This document shows, in pieces, positions 8,310-15,872 of a stretch of DNA of 36,668 bases. The stretch comes from CAYTET01 sp964436975 (GTDB lineage: Bacteria > Bacillota_I > Bacilli_A > Erysipelotrichales > Erysipelotrichaceae), in assembly GCA_964436975.1 (NCBI GenBank), contig CAYTET010000009.1, positions 1 to 36,668 of the forward strand. Reading direction: 5' to 3'. The notes beneath the pieces were generated by a model that was given only the letters and a program-made list of their open reading frames with translations, searched no databases and had not been told where the DNA came from. The position numbers and the translations under genes are program-made. The stretch's first letter is position 1. Each line of letters opens with the position of its first letter.

Positions 8310-9027
8310 AGTAACTCATCTGGTCAAGCACTTTACTAAAGTGCATGCCGTCAATGATGTCTCCTTTACCGTCAATGACAATCAGATCGTGGCCTTGATC
8401 GGGCCTTCCGGTTCCGGCAAGAGCACCACGCTGCGCTGTCTGAACGGTCTGGAAAAACCGGATGGTGGCATTATTACCATCGACGGTCAGACTCTTGACA
8501 GCAATGATGAAGCTGCCTTAAGCCAGCTGCGGATGAAGATGGGATTTGTCTTCCAGCATTTCAATCTGTTTAATCATCTTACCGTCATGGAAAACATGAC
8601 ACTGGCACCGGTTACGGTAAAAGGGATGACTAAAAAGCAGGCCGAAGAAAAAGCCATGAGCCTGCTGACCCGGATCGGTTTGGCCGACAAGGCTGACAGC
8701 TATGTCAGCAAGCTGTCCGGCGGTCAGCAGCAAAGAGTCGCCATTATGCGGGCGCTGGCCATGGAGCCGTCAATAATGCTGTTTGACGAGCCGACCTCGT
8801 CCCTGGACCCGGAAATGGTAAAGGAAGTGCTGGACGTCATAAGACAACTGGCCAAAGAGGACATGACAATGGTCATCGTCACCCATGAAATGAACTTTGC
8901 CAAGGAAGTGGCTGATCAGATTATCTTCATGGATGAAGGCAAAATTATTGAATCCGCCTCTCCCGCTGACTTCTTCGCACATCCCCAAACCGCCCGGGCT
9001 CAGGACTTTCTGTCCAAGGTTCTCTGA
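8302..9027 (+). CDS. Amino-acid ABC transporter ATP-binding protein (GlnQ/HisP type)
   Basis: A 241-residue ATPase. Walker A GPSGSGKST is at residues 34-42, the Q-loop is in 'FVFQHFNLF', signature LSGGQ is at 138-142 and Walker B with its catalytic Glu is in IMLFDEP at 158-164, followed by the switch His in 'IVTHEM'. The start is set at GTG 8302 because AAGGAAGG lies 9 bases upstream and the product then begins 'MIEVTHL' as in homologues. An ATG at 8254 in the same frame would add an unusual 16-residue tail inside the permease gene. It powers the importer encoded just upstream. Confidence 0.93.
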   Translation: MIEVTHLVKHFTKVHAVNDVSFTVNDNQIVALIGPSGSGKSTTLRCLNGLEKPDGGIITIDGQTLDSNDEAALSQLRMKMGFVFQHFNLFNHLTVMENMTLAPVTVKGMTKKQAEEKAMSLLTRIGLADKADSYVSKLSGGQQQRVAIMRALAMEPSIMLFDEPTSSLDPEMVKEVLDVIRQLAKEDMTMVIVTHEMNFAKEVADQIIFMDEGKIIESASPADFFAHPQTARAQDFLSKVL

Positions 9028-9035
9028 TACAAAAC

Positions 9036-9072
9036 AAATCCTGCTTCTGTAAAAGAAAGCAGGATTTTTTTA
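9036..9072 (+). terminator. Terminator of the T-box/ABC operon
   Basis: AAATCCTGCTT (9036-9046) pairs with AAGCAGGATTT (9057-9067) and runs into a T tract, only 8 bases after the ATPase stop codon. Confidence 0.9.
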
Positions 9073-9360
9073 CGACGCGGCCTGAAGAACAGAAAAGTTG
9101 ATGAAACACAATAATTCGCTGTCGCATAATCGATTAAAAACTTTCTCCTTGTTTCAACGCATAATGGTTTAAGCAAATTAAGGTCGGATAGTTTCGGACA
9201 AATTACTATTTTCAGACATCAAACAGAACCAAAAAAAGGCATCATAAAGCAACTTTTTAAACCAAAAGAGCCCGTTTTTAACAAAATGTTAAAAAATATT
9301 TTGCATCAAAAATCCAGTAAATACTGGGCTTTTTGAACTTTCGATAAAAAATAGTACGAT
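9073..9360. other. A/T-rich intergenic region with an orphan terminator-like hairpin
   Basis: I see no convincing gene here. At about 9308-9335 a hairpin (CCAGTA-AA-TACTGG with flanking A and T runs) looks like a second rho-independent terminator, although the ABC operon has already been terminated at 9072. A small RNA ending at this hairpin is possible, but no good promoter was identified for it. Confidence 0.4.
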
Positions 9361-9362
9361 TT

Positions 9363-9389
9363 TTAGCACTCAACGCTTGACAGTGCTAA
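9363..9389. promoter_or_regulatory. CIRCE operator 1 (HrcA binding site)
   Basis: TTAGCACTC, nine bases, CAGTGCTAA: the CIRCE inverted repeat with one mismatch. The -35 box TTGACA (9377-9382) of the hsp20 promoter lies inside it, so HrcA binding would block RNA polymerase. Confidence 0.9.
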
Positions 9390-9404
9390 GGAATAGACTA
9401 TAAT
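9377..9404 (+). promoter_or_regulatory. Promoter of the hsp20 gene
   Basis: TTGACA at 9377-9382 and TATAAT at 9399-9404 have 16-base spacing; both boxes match the vegetative consensus. CIRCE elements overlap the -35 and flank the transcription start. Confidence 0.9.
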
Positions 9405-9408
9405 GTAT

Positions 9409-9435
9409 TTAGCACTTAGGAATAGAGAGTGCTAA
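9409..9435. promoter_or_regulatory. CIRCE operator 2 (HrcA binding site)
   Basis: TTAGCACTT, nine bases, GAGTGCTAA: a second CIRCE with one mismatch in the opposite arm, placed just after the -10 and covering the expected transcription start. The two operators are 46 bases apart start to start. Confidence 0.9.
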
Positions 9436-9460
9436 CAAATACAAAAAGGAGCGATGCTGT

Positions 9461-9880
9461 ATGCTGTACTTATCACCTAGAAAAGAACATGAATTGGAGA
9501 AGGATGTCCGCAATTATTGGAATGACATGTTTACCCCGTGGGTATCTTCCGGTGATTTAATGAAGACCGATGTTACCGAAGATGAAAAGAATTACATCTT
9601 CACCGTTGATCTGCCGGGTTATACCAAGGAGAATGTCAAGATCAGTCTGGATGACGGCTATCTGACCATTGCCGCTGAAAAGAAGACTGAATCCGAAAAC
9701 AAGGAACATAACTTCCTGCGGAAAGAGCGTTTCGAGGGTCAGACCTCACGCTGCTTCTATGTTGGCAATGTTGATGAGAAACTCATCAAGGCCAATTATA
9801 ACAATGGTGTCCTGACGGTCAATGTTCCCAAAGAAGAACTGCCGGTCAAGGATGACACCAATTACATCTCCATCGACTAG
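9461..9880 (+). CDS. Hsp20/alpha-crystallin-family small heat-shock protein
   Basis: A 139-residue ATP-independent holdase chaperone of the cytoplasm. The alpha-crystallin domain runs from about residue 38 to 128: 'YIFTVDLPGYTKENVKISL' begins it and 'YNNGVLTVNVPK', with the conserved A/N-x-GVL turn, ends it. AAAAGGAG lies 9 bases before the ATG; an out-of-frame ATG at 9454 is ignored. Two CIRCE operators around the promoter predict repression by HrcA and induction by heat or unfolded-protein stress. The gene is monocistronic. Confidence 0.95.
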   Translation: MLYLSPRKEHELEKDVRNYWNDMFTPWVSSGDLMKTDVTEDEKNYIFTVDLPGYTKENVKISLDDGYLTIAAEKKTESENKEHNFLRKERFEGQTSRCFYVGNVDEKLIKANYNNGVLTVNVPKEELPVKDDTNYISID

Positions 9881-9934
9881 TCAAAAATAATAATTGTCCC
9901 CCCCTGACAATTGACTGGTTGTAATAAGGAAAAG

Positions 9935-9998
9935 AAAACTGCCGTCACTACAGTCACATGATTCTCTGATGAATCAGCTGCCTGACGGCAGTTTTTTT
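9935..9998. terminator. Terminator after hsp20, also usable by the convergent operon
   Basis: AAAACTGCCGTCA (9935-9947) pairs with TGACGGCAGTTTT (9983-9995) and is followed by further T residues on the plus strand. The A run on the 5' side lets it also end the minus-strand UmuC cassette. The loop is long and contains a smaller TGATTC/GAATCA hairpin. Confidence 0.8.
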
Positions 9999-9999
9999 A

Positions 10000-10257
10000 T
10001 TATGAATACCGGTTGTTTTCAAACCCGGCCTTTTCCACAAACCACTTGCCATCATCCTCCAGATACATATACCGTACACTGCTGCCAAACCGGCAGGTAT
10101 AGCGCAGCCCGCAGCCGCCGCTTTTTAAAGAAGCGGCTGGAACTATCTGGGTAATCTTGTCAATGGCATAGCGGATGCCATCCTGCCAGATAACGCTGAT
10201 GGGCAGAATCCGGCCGCTGCGCTCATGCACGCAGATGACATCAACATACTGTTTCAT
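10000..10257 (-). CDS. Small hypothetical protein, third gene of the UmuC-YolD cassette
   Basis: An 85-residue protein of unknown function. Small proteins of this kind commonly follow yolD and umuC-type genes in Firmicutes, and this one overlaps the yolD-like gene by 17 bases. It begins 'MKQYVDVICVHERSGRILP' and contains 'VIWQDGIRYAIDKITQI', the sort of beta-rich sequence seen in those cassette partners. The ATG at 10257 is chosen because GAGGGGG lies about 9 bases upstream; longer in-frame versions would run through the yolD coding region. No catalytic motif or membrane segment is visible. Confidence 0.7.
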   Translation of the reverse strand: MKQYVDVICVHERSGRILPISVIWQDGIRYAIDKITQIVPAASLKSGGCGLRYTCRFGSSVRYMYLEDDGKWFVEKAGFENNRYS

Positions 10258-10603
10258 CCCACTCATCCCCCTCTTTGATGCCGCTGATAATCTGGATTCG
10301 GACAATATCCTCATAGCGGATGACCGTCTTGACGATCCGCAGCGTCTGATCTGCCGCATCAATTGCGGTGACCAGACCGGTTATCTGCAGACAGCCGTTT
10401 TCACTGTAGTATTCAGCCTTTACCATGACGGCCGGCTGCAGTCTACGCAGGACACTGTCGATTTCTTCTTTCTGGTCCTCAGACAGCTCCCAGCGGTCAG
10501 CGGTAACCTTCTCCTTGGCCTGCAGAGCCATCCGGAAGCCTTTCAAGGCATCAAAAGGAATAAACTGCTTAGCCCGGTCGGCATATTCATTTTTCTTTGC
10601 CAC
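10241..10603 (-). CDS. YolD-like protein
   Basis: A 120-residue protein of the YolD-like family, which regularly accompanies Y-family polymerases of Firmicutes and is thought to be a UmuD-like accessory. It opens 'MAKKNEYADRAKQFIPFDAL' and includes 'LSEDQKEEIDSVLRRL', both typical. Translation starts at a GTG (10603) preceded by AGGAGG with an 8-base gap. The first 17 bases overlap the end of the polymerase gene and the last 17 overlap the next gene, so the three are tightly coupled. Confidence 0.85.
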   Translation of the reverse strand: MAKKNEYADRAKQFIPFDALKGFRMALQAKEKVTADRWELSEDQKEEIDSVLRRLQPAVMVKAEYYSENGCLQITGLVTAIDAADQTLRIVKTVIRYEDIVRIQIISGIKEGDEWDETVC

Positions 10604-11846
10604 TGCGATGGCCTCCTATCTGTAAATTGCGCTGTTTGCCGGTTCCTTCCGCCAGCAGGTTCATGCCCTTCAATACGGCGTTAATTCCGTATTTTTTCTT
10701 TATTTTAACCAGGGCCTGCTGAACAGCTTTTTCCTTGGCTATGGCCTCCGTATCCGTAAACAGATCGTATGATTCGTTATCCTGACTGGTGATATTGCCG
10801 CAGCACAGACCGATATAGCTTAGTTTGTGATCATGGCCGACCCGTCTGTCATAGATGGCTAGAAAGGCTTCATCTAATAGTTTGGGCGAATTCGTCCTAA
10901 CTGTTAGATGAACCGATCCGCCGGCCGAAGCTCCGTCATTGTATCCGACCGCCAGACTAATGGCATCGGTAATCAGCTGCTGCCCGGCCATATCCAGGCA
11001 GAGCTGATCAACCATTTCCTTTACAAGCAGGCGGCCGCGCTGCCAGTCACAGGCCGTGCCGATTGCCTGACCGTTGGATAAGGAATGACTTTTTGACCGA
11101 TAAGCCTTGATATCGGCAATGGTGACCGGTTCAATGCCCCAGGCATGGTCAATCAGCAGCTGTCCGTCTACGCCAAATTGTTTTCTTATAATCTCTTCAT
11201 CAGTATGGGCCAGCTGCTCCATGGTATAGATGTTAAGTTCAGCCAGCCGGCGGGCGGTGCCGCCGCCAATCCGCCAGAAGTCAGTCAAAGGCTGATACTG
11301 CCAAAGCTTTTCTTTGAAAGAATCACTGTTCAGCTCTGCAATATAATCAGGGGCATGCTTGGCCAGAACATCCAGGGCCACCTTGGTCAGATACAGATTG
11401 GTGCCGATGCCGCAGGTTGCCGTTATGCCTGTTGTCCTTAAAATATCCGAAATGATCATGCTGGCCATCTGCCTGCCGGTCAGGCCGTACCATTTAAGAT
11501 AAGAAGTCACATCCAGAAAGGCTTCGTCAATGGAATAGACATGAATATCAGCCGCGGCCACATATTTCAGATAGATGCCGTAAATATCAGCCGAATAATC
11601 AATATATTTCTGCATCTGCGGCAAAGCGATTATATAGTCAAGATTGGCCGGCACCTCGTACAGCCGGCAGCGATTGCGCACTCCCAAAGCCTTTAAAGCC
11701 GGAGATACCGCCAGACAGATCGTCTTGTCGGTGCGGGACGGATCAGCCACAACCAGCAGAGCCTTCAGGGGGTCCAGCCCCCTTTCAACACATTCTACCG
11801 AGGCATAAAACGATTTAAGATCAATGCAGAGATATGTTGACGCCAT
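10587..11846 (-). CDS. Y-family DNA polymerase (UmuC/UvrX type)
   Basis: A 419-residue translesion polymerase. The catalytic metal ligands are present: Asp9 in 'CIDLKSFYASVE', and Asp107-Glu108 in 'YSIDEAFLDVT'. The helix-hairpin-helix region ('FWRIGGGTARRL') and a C-terminal little-finger domain follow. Length and context match the UvrX/YqjW-type polymerases of Bacillus and its phages rather than DinB, because a yolD gene follows. It should copy damaged DNA with low fidelity under stress. GGAGGTGAAACG immediately precedes the ATG. A palindrome overlapping the -35 suggests SOS-type repression. Confidence 0.93.
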   Translation of the reverse strand: MASTYLCIDLKSFYASVECVERGLDPLKALLVVADPSRTDKTICLAVSPALKALGVRNRCRLYEVPANLDYIIALPQMQKYIDYSADIYGIYLKYVAAADIHVYSIDEAFLDVTSYLKWYGLTGRQMASMIISDILRTTGITATCGIGTNLYLTKVALDVLAKHAPDYIAELNSDSFKEKLWQYQPLTDFWRIGGGTARRLAELNIYTMEQLAHTDEEIIRKQFGVDGQLLIDHAWGIEPVTIADIKAYRSKSHSLSNGQAIGTACDWQRGRLLVKEMVDQLCLDMAGQQLITDAISLAVGYNDGASAGGSVHLTVRTNSPKLLDEAFLAIYDRRVGHDHKLSYIGLCCGNITSQDNESYDLFTDTEAIAKEKAVQQALVKIKKKYGINAVLKGMNLLAEGTGKQRNLQIGGHRSGKEK

Positions 11847-11869
11847 CGTTTCACCTCCACCGCAATGCC

Positions 11870-11899
11870 ATTATAGCCACTGCTTGAACCATTTTCAAG
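11870..11899 (-). promoter_or_regulatory. UmuC-cassette promoter overlapped by a LexA-like palindrome
   Basis: On the minus strand TTGAAA (11898-11893), 17 bases and TATAAT (11875-11870) form a promoter. The -35 lies inside the inverted repeat CTTGAA-N5-TTCAAG (11883-11899), a good position for a repressor site. The repeat contains GAAC like Firmicutes LexA boxes, but it does not match the usual GAAC-N4-GTTC exactly, so the LexA assignment is tentative. Confidence 0.6.
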
Positions 11900-11912
11900 T
11901 AAGAAGGCAAAT

Positions 11913-11939
11913 AAAAGGGAACATCCTATTGTCCCTTTT
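11913..11939 (-). terminator. Terminator of the 13.7-11.9 kb operon
   Basis: AAAAGGGA (11913-11920) pairs with TCCCTTTT (11932-11939), just past the stop codon of the methyltransferase-fold gene. It separates that operon from the UmuC cassette. The T run on the minus strand is short. Confidence 0.65.
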
Positions 11940-11946
11940 GACCGGC

Positions 11947-12963
11947 TTACGAGCCCAGAATCTGTCTCAAAACAGCCCGGTTATAGATTAGATCCTGCAG
12001 CTGGCTGACTTCCGCGACCGTTATATCCAGATGGCTGAAGTAGGCTCTGACTTTCCGGTATAATGGCTTATACTGCTGATTCAGCGCCATAGTACGGCCG
12101 TAGTACAGTTCATAGAAATACATGAAAACCAGTGTCCAGACCGTTTCCAGGCAGGAATCTTCAATCCAGAAAGCCGCTTTAGCCAGCGGGGGCTGATACT
12201 GCTTCAGCAGTTTTTCCATCATTATCATGCCGTCATCCCCGCTGTGCCAGATATCCGTATAGATATAGTCATAAGGGGTTAGGGCCGGTTCATTAAACCA
12301 GTCTAAAGCATCGCCATGAATGATCTTCAGACGGTCCTGATTCTCAAACTGCGGTTGAATGTGCTTTTCAAACATCGCGATAACGGCCGGCTCTTTCTCA
12401 ATGACGGTCACCGTCTCCACTTGCGGATTGCGCAGCGCCATATAGGCAAAATAGCCGATGCCCAAGCCAAAAGTAATGACTTTGCCGCGGGCCTGCTGGG
12501 CCGGCGGATCATTGGTCAGGGCTTCCGAGGGGGCATCCAGCATCCAAGGCTGCTCCTTATGATACAGAAAAACCGCCGAACAGGGCTGATCCAGAGCCCG
12601 CAGCTTAATCCAGTCCGCCAGACAGCGGTCACCGTCAGGCTGAATGGCATCAGCGTTGAACAGCTGGCCCGGTGTCAGCTGAACCGTGCGGTAGCTGAAG
12701 GCACTGTCATTGATGCTGTCCAGCCGGATGCGGCTGTGATAGGGTGATTTAACCCAGTCGGCTGTCCGGATGAACAGAGACGGCCACAATCCGGCATCCT
12801 GTTTGAATTCAAAGCTGCCGGCGCGGCCCAGCTGCTGCTGGACAGCCTTTTCATTCTGAGCCGTTACAGCCGTACCCAGAAACGCGTTCAGCTGATCATT
12901 TTTCAGATTGCGGCAGCACCTTTTCATAAAGGCGTCGGTCGCTTTACTGTGTTTTATTTCCAT
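11947..12963 (-). CDS. SAM-dependent methyltransferase-fold protein (spermidine-synthase-like)
   Basis: A 338-residue protein with a class I Rossmann methyltransferase core in its C-terminal half. Visible are motif I 'VITFGLGIGYFAY' (glycines at residues 166-170), an acidic strand 'VTVIEKEP' about 20 residues later, 'IIHGDALDWF' and 'YDYIYTDIW' (235-239). This arrangement resembles spermidine synthase-like aminopropyl/methyl transferases. The N-terminal 150 residues are not recognised. The gene starts 20 bases after the RibD-C gene with only a weak Shine-Dalgarno and is probably co-transcribed. Substrate unknown. Confidence 0.7.
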   Translation of the reverse strand: MEIKHSKATDAFMKRCCRNLKNDQLNAFLGTAVTAQNEKAVQQQLGRAGSFEFKQDAGLWPSLFIRTADWVKSPYHSRIRLDSINDSAFSYRTVQLTPGQLFNADAIQPDGDRCLADWIKLRALDQPCSAVFLYHKEQPWMLDAPSEALTNDPPAQQARGKVITFGLGIGYFAYMALRNPQVETVTVIEKEPAVIAMFEKHIQPQFENQDRLKIIHGDALDWFNEPALTPYDYIYTDIWHSGDDGMIMMEKLLKQYQPPLAKAAFWIEDSCLETVWTLVFMYFYELYYGRTMALNQQYKPLYRKVRAYFSHLDITVAEVSQLQDLIYNRAVLRQILGS

Positions 12964-12983
12964 AGGAACTATCCGCCATTTAT

Positions 12984-13682
12984 TCAGTCAGGATTATGAT
13001 TGACCACTTCATAGCGCAGCCGCAGATAAGAATCCTTCAGTTCTTCAGCTTTAATAAGTTTCAATACACCCAGTTCGCTTAACTGATCGGGACTGGTTAA
13101 TGACGGGCCGCCGATCAGGCTGCTGGTGTCCGTGCCGCCGATCAATACCGGGGCCACTACAATGTCAATGTAATCAAACAGATGCTGCTTCAGCAGCGCC
13201 GCATTAATGGTGGATCCGGACTGAACCGTGATCCGCTGACAGCCAAATTGGATTGCCAGATCATGCAGCATTGTTTTCAGATCCAGCTTTTCACAATACA
13301 GAATATGGAAGTTGTCGGACTTTATGCCAAAACCGGGATGATCAGGGTTGGAGGTAACCAGGACAAATTCTTTCAAATAAGCGCAGAAGTATTCAATGCC
13401 ATGTTTGTCCAGATGGCTGTTATCCAGCAACACAAAACTGATTATTGATCTTTTAGCCGGCAGCGGCTTTTCGTTGGCGCCGACTTTGGCCATGACCCGG
13501 CCCGAATTCAGATACCACAGATCCATGGTCTGCTCAATCTCGTAATACTGGCTTAAGCCCTGTTTGACTCCGTCAAGTTTGGGAAAATCTTTATCGACAT
13601 CCAACGAGTCGCAACTGCCGGTGCTGATCTTGCCATCAACTGAAGTAAGCATGAATAAAGTCGTTATCGGTCTGTCTGCCAT
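12984..13682 (-). CDS. RibD C-terminal (dihydrofolate reductase-like) domain protein
   Basis: A 232-residue NADPH-binding reductase of the RibD-C/bacterial DHFR-like superfamily. Typical blocks are the N-terminal 'TLFMLTSVDGKIST', the central 'ITVQSGSTINAALLKQHL' and 'DIVVAPVLIGGTDTSSLIGG' near the C-terminus, as in pyrimidine reductases of riboflavin synthesis. There is no deaminase domain and no rib gene nearby, so it is probably a stand-alone reductase with another substrate. It heads a two-gene unit with the methyltransferase-fold gene. Confidence 0.8.
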   Translation of the reverse strand: MADRPITTLFMLTSVDGKISTGSCDSLDVDKDFPKLDGVKQGLSQYYEIEQTMDLWYLNSGRVMAKVGANEKPLPAKRSIISFVLLDNSHLDKHGIEYFCAYLKEFVLVTSNPDHPGFGIKSDNFHILYCEKLDLKTMLHDLAIQFGCQRITVQSGSTINAALLKQHLFDYIDIVVAPVLIGGTDTSSLIGGPSLTSPDQLSELGVLKLIKAEELKDSYLRLRYEVVNHNPD

Positions 13683-13733
13683 ATTATTGCCAGCCTTTCT
13701 GTAACAATATGCTCATTATATACGTTCCGCCAT

Positions 13734-13767
13734 AAAAAAACGACCATAACAGCAGTCATGATCGTTA
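13734..13767 (-). terminator. Terminator of the tRNA-Thr gene
   Basis: On the minus strand AACGATCATGAC-TGCT-GTTATGGTCGTT forms a 12-bp hairpin with wobble pairs followed by a run of T, about 12 bases beyond the tRNA 3' end. Confidence 0.85.
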
Positions 13768-13778
13768 CCATTTATCAA

Positions 13779-13854
13779 TGGTGCCGACACGCGGAATCGA
13801 ACCGTGGACCTACGCATTACGAATGCGTCGCTCTGCCAGCTGAGCTATGTCGGC
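13779..13854 (-). tRNA. tRNA-Thr (anticodon CGU)
   Basis: A 76-base tRNA including an encoded CCA. The acceptor arms GCCGACA and TGTCGGC pair perfectly, the discriminator is A, the D arm is GCTC-AGCTGGCA-GAGC and the T arm contains GGTTCGATTCC. The anticodon stem ACGCA/TGCGT encloses TTCGTAA, so position 34-36 reads CGT (13821-13819), decoding ACG. Confidence 0.97.
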
Positions 13855-13914
13855 GCAATTAATAATATAGCATAGACTGAACCAATTTGCACGAATAATT
13901 AGAAGGCAAGCCGC

Positions 13915-14703
13915 CTAGATGACCAGCAGCCGGCACAAATTGTACACGCATATCGCAATGACCATAAGCATCGCCAATTCAAATAAGCGTCTGACCCCAT
14001 TGTTGCTTATCTTGTCGTTAATTATTATGCCCGTTTCACTGCCCAGAATACCGCAGATTATCATGCCAAACAATAATATCAGATCAACTGCCGGCATGTT
14101 ATTGGACAGAATAGTCTGTAAAAGACCGGTCAGCTGACTGACAAAGATGATATACAGGCTGTTTTTAGCCGCTGTTTTTGCGTCCATGGAAAAAAAGTAG
14201 CATAAAGCCATAACATTAAAAGGTCCGCCGCCGATGCCTAGAAAAGCGCCCAGCATGCCCAGGCCCAAGCCAATCAGTCCACACAGCATCAGATTGTCAA
14301 CCCGCCGGGTGCGGATTTTCTCTTCGTTTCTGATATACAGAAATGTGGCAAAGGTCAGAATCATCAGCATGGCGGCCTGAATGACGCTGACCGCTGTGGC
14401 ATCTGACAGTAGACTGACTATTCCGGTAAAAGCCTTCTTGCCGATAACCCCGCCGGCGGCGGCTCCCACAGCCAGCATCGTCGTAAGGCGCAGATCAATC
14501 TGGGTTTCATGGCGGATAAAAGATTTGCTGACAGACCAGAAGGACATCCCCAACACTGTGCAGCTGGAAAGAAAGTTAATCGCTGTCATGGACAGCATGC
14601 CCAGCGAGTTTAAAACGGGCTTGATAATAACCCCGCCGCCCATGCCGCAGATATTCCCGATCAAACAGGCCGCAAAGGCTACCGCAAAGCATACTATTCT
14701 CAT
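13915..14703 (-). CDS. TauE/SafE-family sulfite/sulfur-anion exporter
   Basis: A 262-residue multi-spanning membrane protein. It shows the two repeated halves of the TauE/SafE family: 'CLIGNICGMGGGVIIKPVL' near the N-terminus and 'GMLGAFLGIGGGPFNVMAL' in the second half. Members export sulfite, sulfoacetate or related anions. The ATG at 14703 overlaps the maturase stop by one base (TGATG) with GGGGAG 8 bases upstream; a GTG just before is an alternative start. As last gene of the sulfatase operon it may expel the sulfate or sulfite freed inside the cell; this role is inferred from position. Confidence 0.88.
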   Translation of the reverse strand: MRIVCFAVAFAACLIGNICGMGGGVIIKPVLNSLGMLSMTAINFLSSCTVLGMSFWSVSKSFIRHETQIDLRLTTMLAVGAAAGGVIGKKAFTGIVSLLSDATAVSVIQAAMLMILTFATFLYIRNEEKIRTRRVDNLMLCGLIGLGLGMLGAFLGIGGGPFNVMALCYFFSMDAKTAAKNSLYIIFVSQLTGLLQTILSNNMPAVDLILLFGMIICGILGSETGIIINDKISNNGVRRLFELAMLMVIAICVYNLCRLLVI

Positions 14704-15833
14704 CACACTGTCTCCCCGGCTGCTTTACAGCACAGCCGTCCTTCAGCCAAATCAGCAGCAATCTTGCTCAAAGCCTCATAATTGCCTTCCAGAAAAGAGC
14801 GATAGCCACAGTAAGAATCATTGAAATAGCAGATATTAGTTCTTTTGCATTGCCGCCGACAGATACTCATGTAGGGACAGTTCTGACAGGCCTGGCTGCT
14901 GCGTCTGGCCTCGCCCAGAAAAAGATGGGCCGGCGAAGACGCCGCCAGGGCGGCAAATGAATCGTGATTTATATTGCCGAGCCGGTAGCGGTCCAGTGCA
15001 TAAAAGTCACAGGGATAGACACTGCCATCACTTTCAATGACGTATTGCAGGCCGCAGACACCCTGGCCGCCGCATAATGTCGAAGGCAGACCGTTTAACT
15101 GCCGGATCAGGTTGTCAAACAGCGGCACACTGATGTAATGCTGTTTTCTTAATTCGCTCTGCCATAGCGGAAACAAGGCCTGATAAAAGGCAAAGAAACC
15201 CTGCGGGCTGAGGGCATCAGGACTTTGCCCCTGCAGCGGCGGCAGACACGGAATCGGCTGCAGATAATCAAAGCCGTTTTCGATTGCCCACTGCCAGTAC
15301 AGAGGGGCCTTTTCAGCGGTCTGTGCCGTTATTACTGACAGCACGTTAAAAGGAATCGCTGCATCCTGCAGGCAGCGGGCCGTCTGCATGGCCTTAAGCC
15401 ATGTCCCCGCTCCGTTTGGCATAAGGCGCTGTTTATCATGCAGACTGGCGGGACCATCAATGGATAGGCCGACCAGAAAATGCTCTTTTCGCAGCAGATC
15501 CAGCCAGGTCTTATCAAGAGTAAGACCATTGGTCTGAAGTGAATAACTGATCATCTGCGACGGTTTTTTCACTTTGCTGACATACTCCGTGAAAGCCTCA
15601 AAAAACGAAAGGCCGGCGCATGTCGGCTCGCCGCCCTGGAATATATAGTTTACAGTAGCATTATCAGCATAAAGCGCCAGCGTCTTATCAATTAATGAGC
15701 GCATTGTCGTATCGTTCATCATGCCGCTATCCGCGTTATGACGGCGGCCGGCTTCGTCACGATAAAAACAATAGCGGCAGGCCATATTGCACTTGCTGGA
15801 GGCTGGCTTAATCAACACGGACAATTCTTTCAT
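14703..15833 (-). CDS. Anaerobic sulfatase-maturating radical SAM enzyme (anSME)
   Basis: A 376-residue radical SAM/SPASM enzyme that oxidises the active-site Cys (or Ser) of sulfatases to formylglycine without oxygen. The radical cluster Cys are C15, C19 and C22; GGEP is at 67-70. The SPASM cysteines C254, C260, C275, C316, C319, C325, C329 and one near 335-342 follow the spacing I know from Clostridium perfringens anSME almost residue for residue, and Asp276 occupies the place of its catalytic base. The partner is the Cys-type sulfatase 39 bases upstream. The downstream exporter gene is translationally coupled. Family assignment is firm. Confidence 0.95.
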   Translation of the reverse strand: MKELSVLIKPASSKCNMACRYCFYRDEAGRRHNADSGMMNDTTMRSLIDKTLALYADNATVNYIFQGGEPTCAGLSFFEAFTEYVSKVKKPSQMISYSLQTNGLTLDKTWLDLLRKEHFLVGLSIDGPASLHDKQRLMPNGAGTWLKAMQTARCLQDAAIPFNVLSVITAQTAEKAPLYWQWAIENGFDYLQPIPCLPPLQGQSPDALSPQGFFAFYQALFPLWQSELRKQHYISVPLFDNLIRQLNGLPSTLCGGQGVCGLQYVIESDGSVYPCDFYALDRYRLGNINHDSFAALAASSPAHLFLGEARRSSQACQNCPYMSICRRQCKRTNICYFNDSYCGYRSFLEGNYEALSKIAADLAEGRLCCKAAGETV

Positions 15834-15872
15834 ACCGGTTCTCTTTTCAGGACTGTGTTTGATTGGGGAAGA

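Noticed and set aside
10175..10684. 169-codon plus-strand open frame
   Set aside because: It is antisense to the YolD-like gene and its overlapping neighbours and has no domain or ribosome binding site of note.
13868..13910. Terminator of the TauE/sulfatase operon
   Set aside because: Only a 4-5 bp AGGC/GCCT hairpin with no clear T tract is visible; too weak to annotate.
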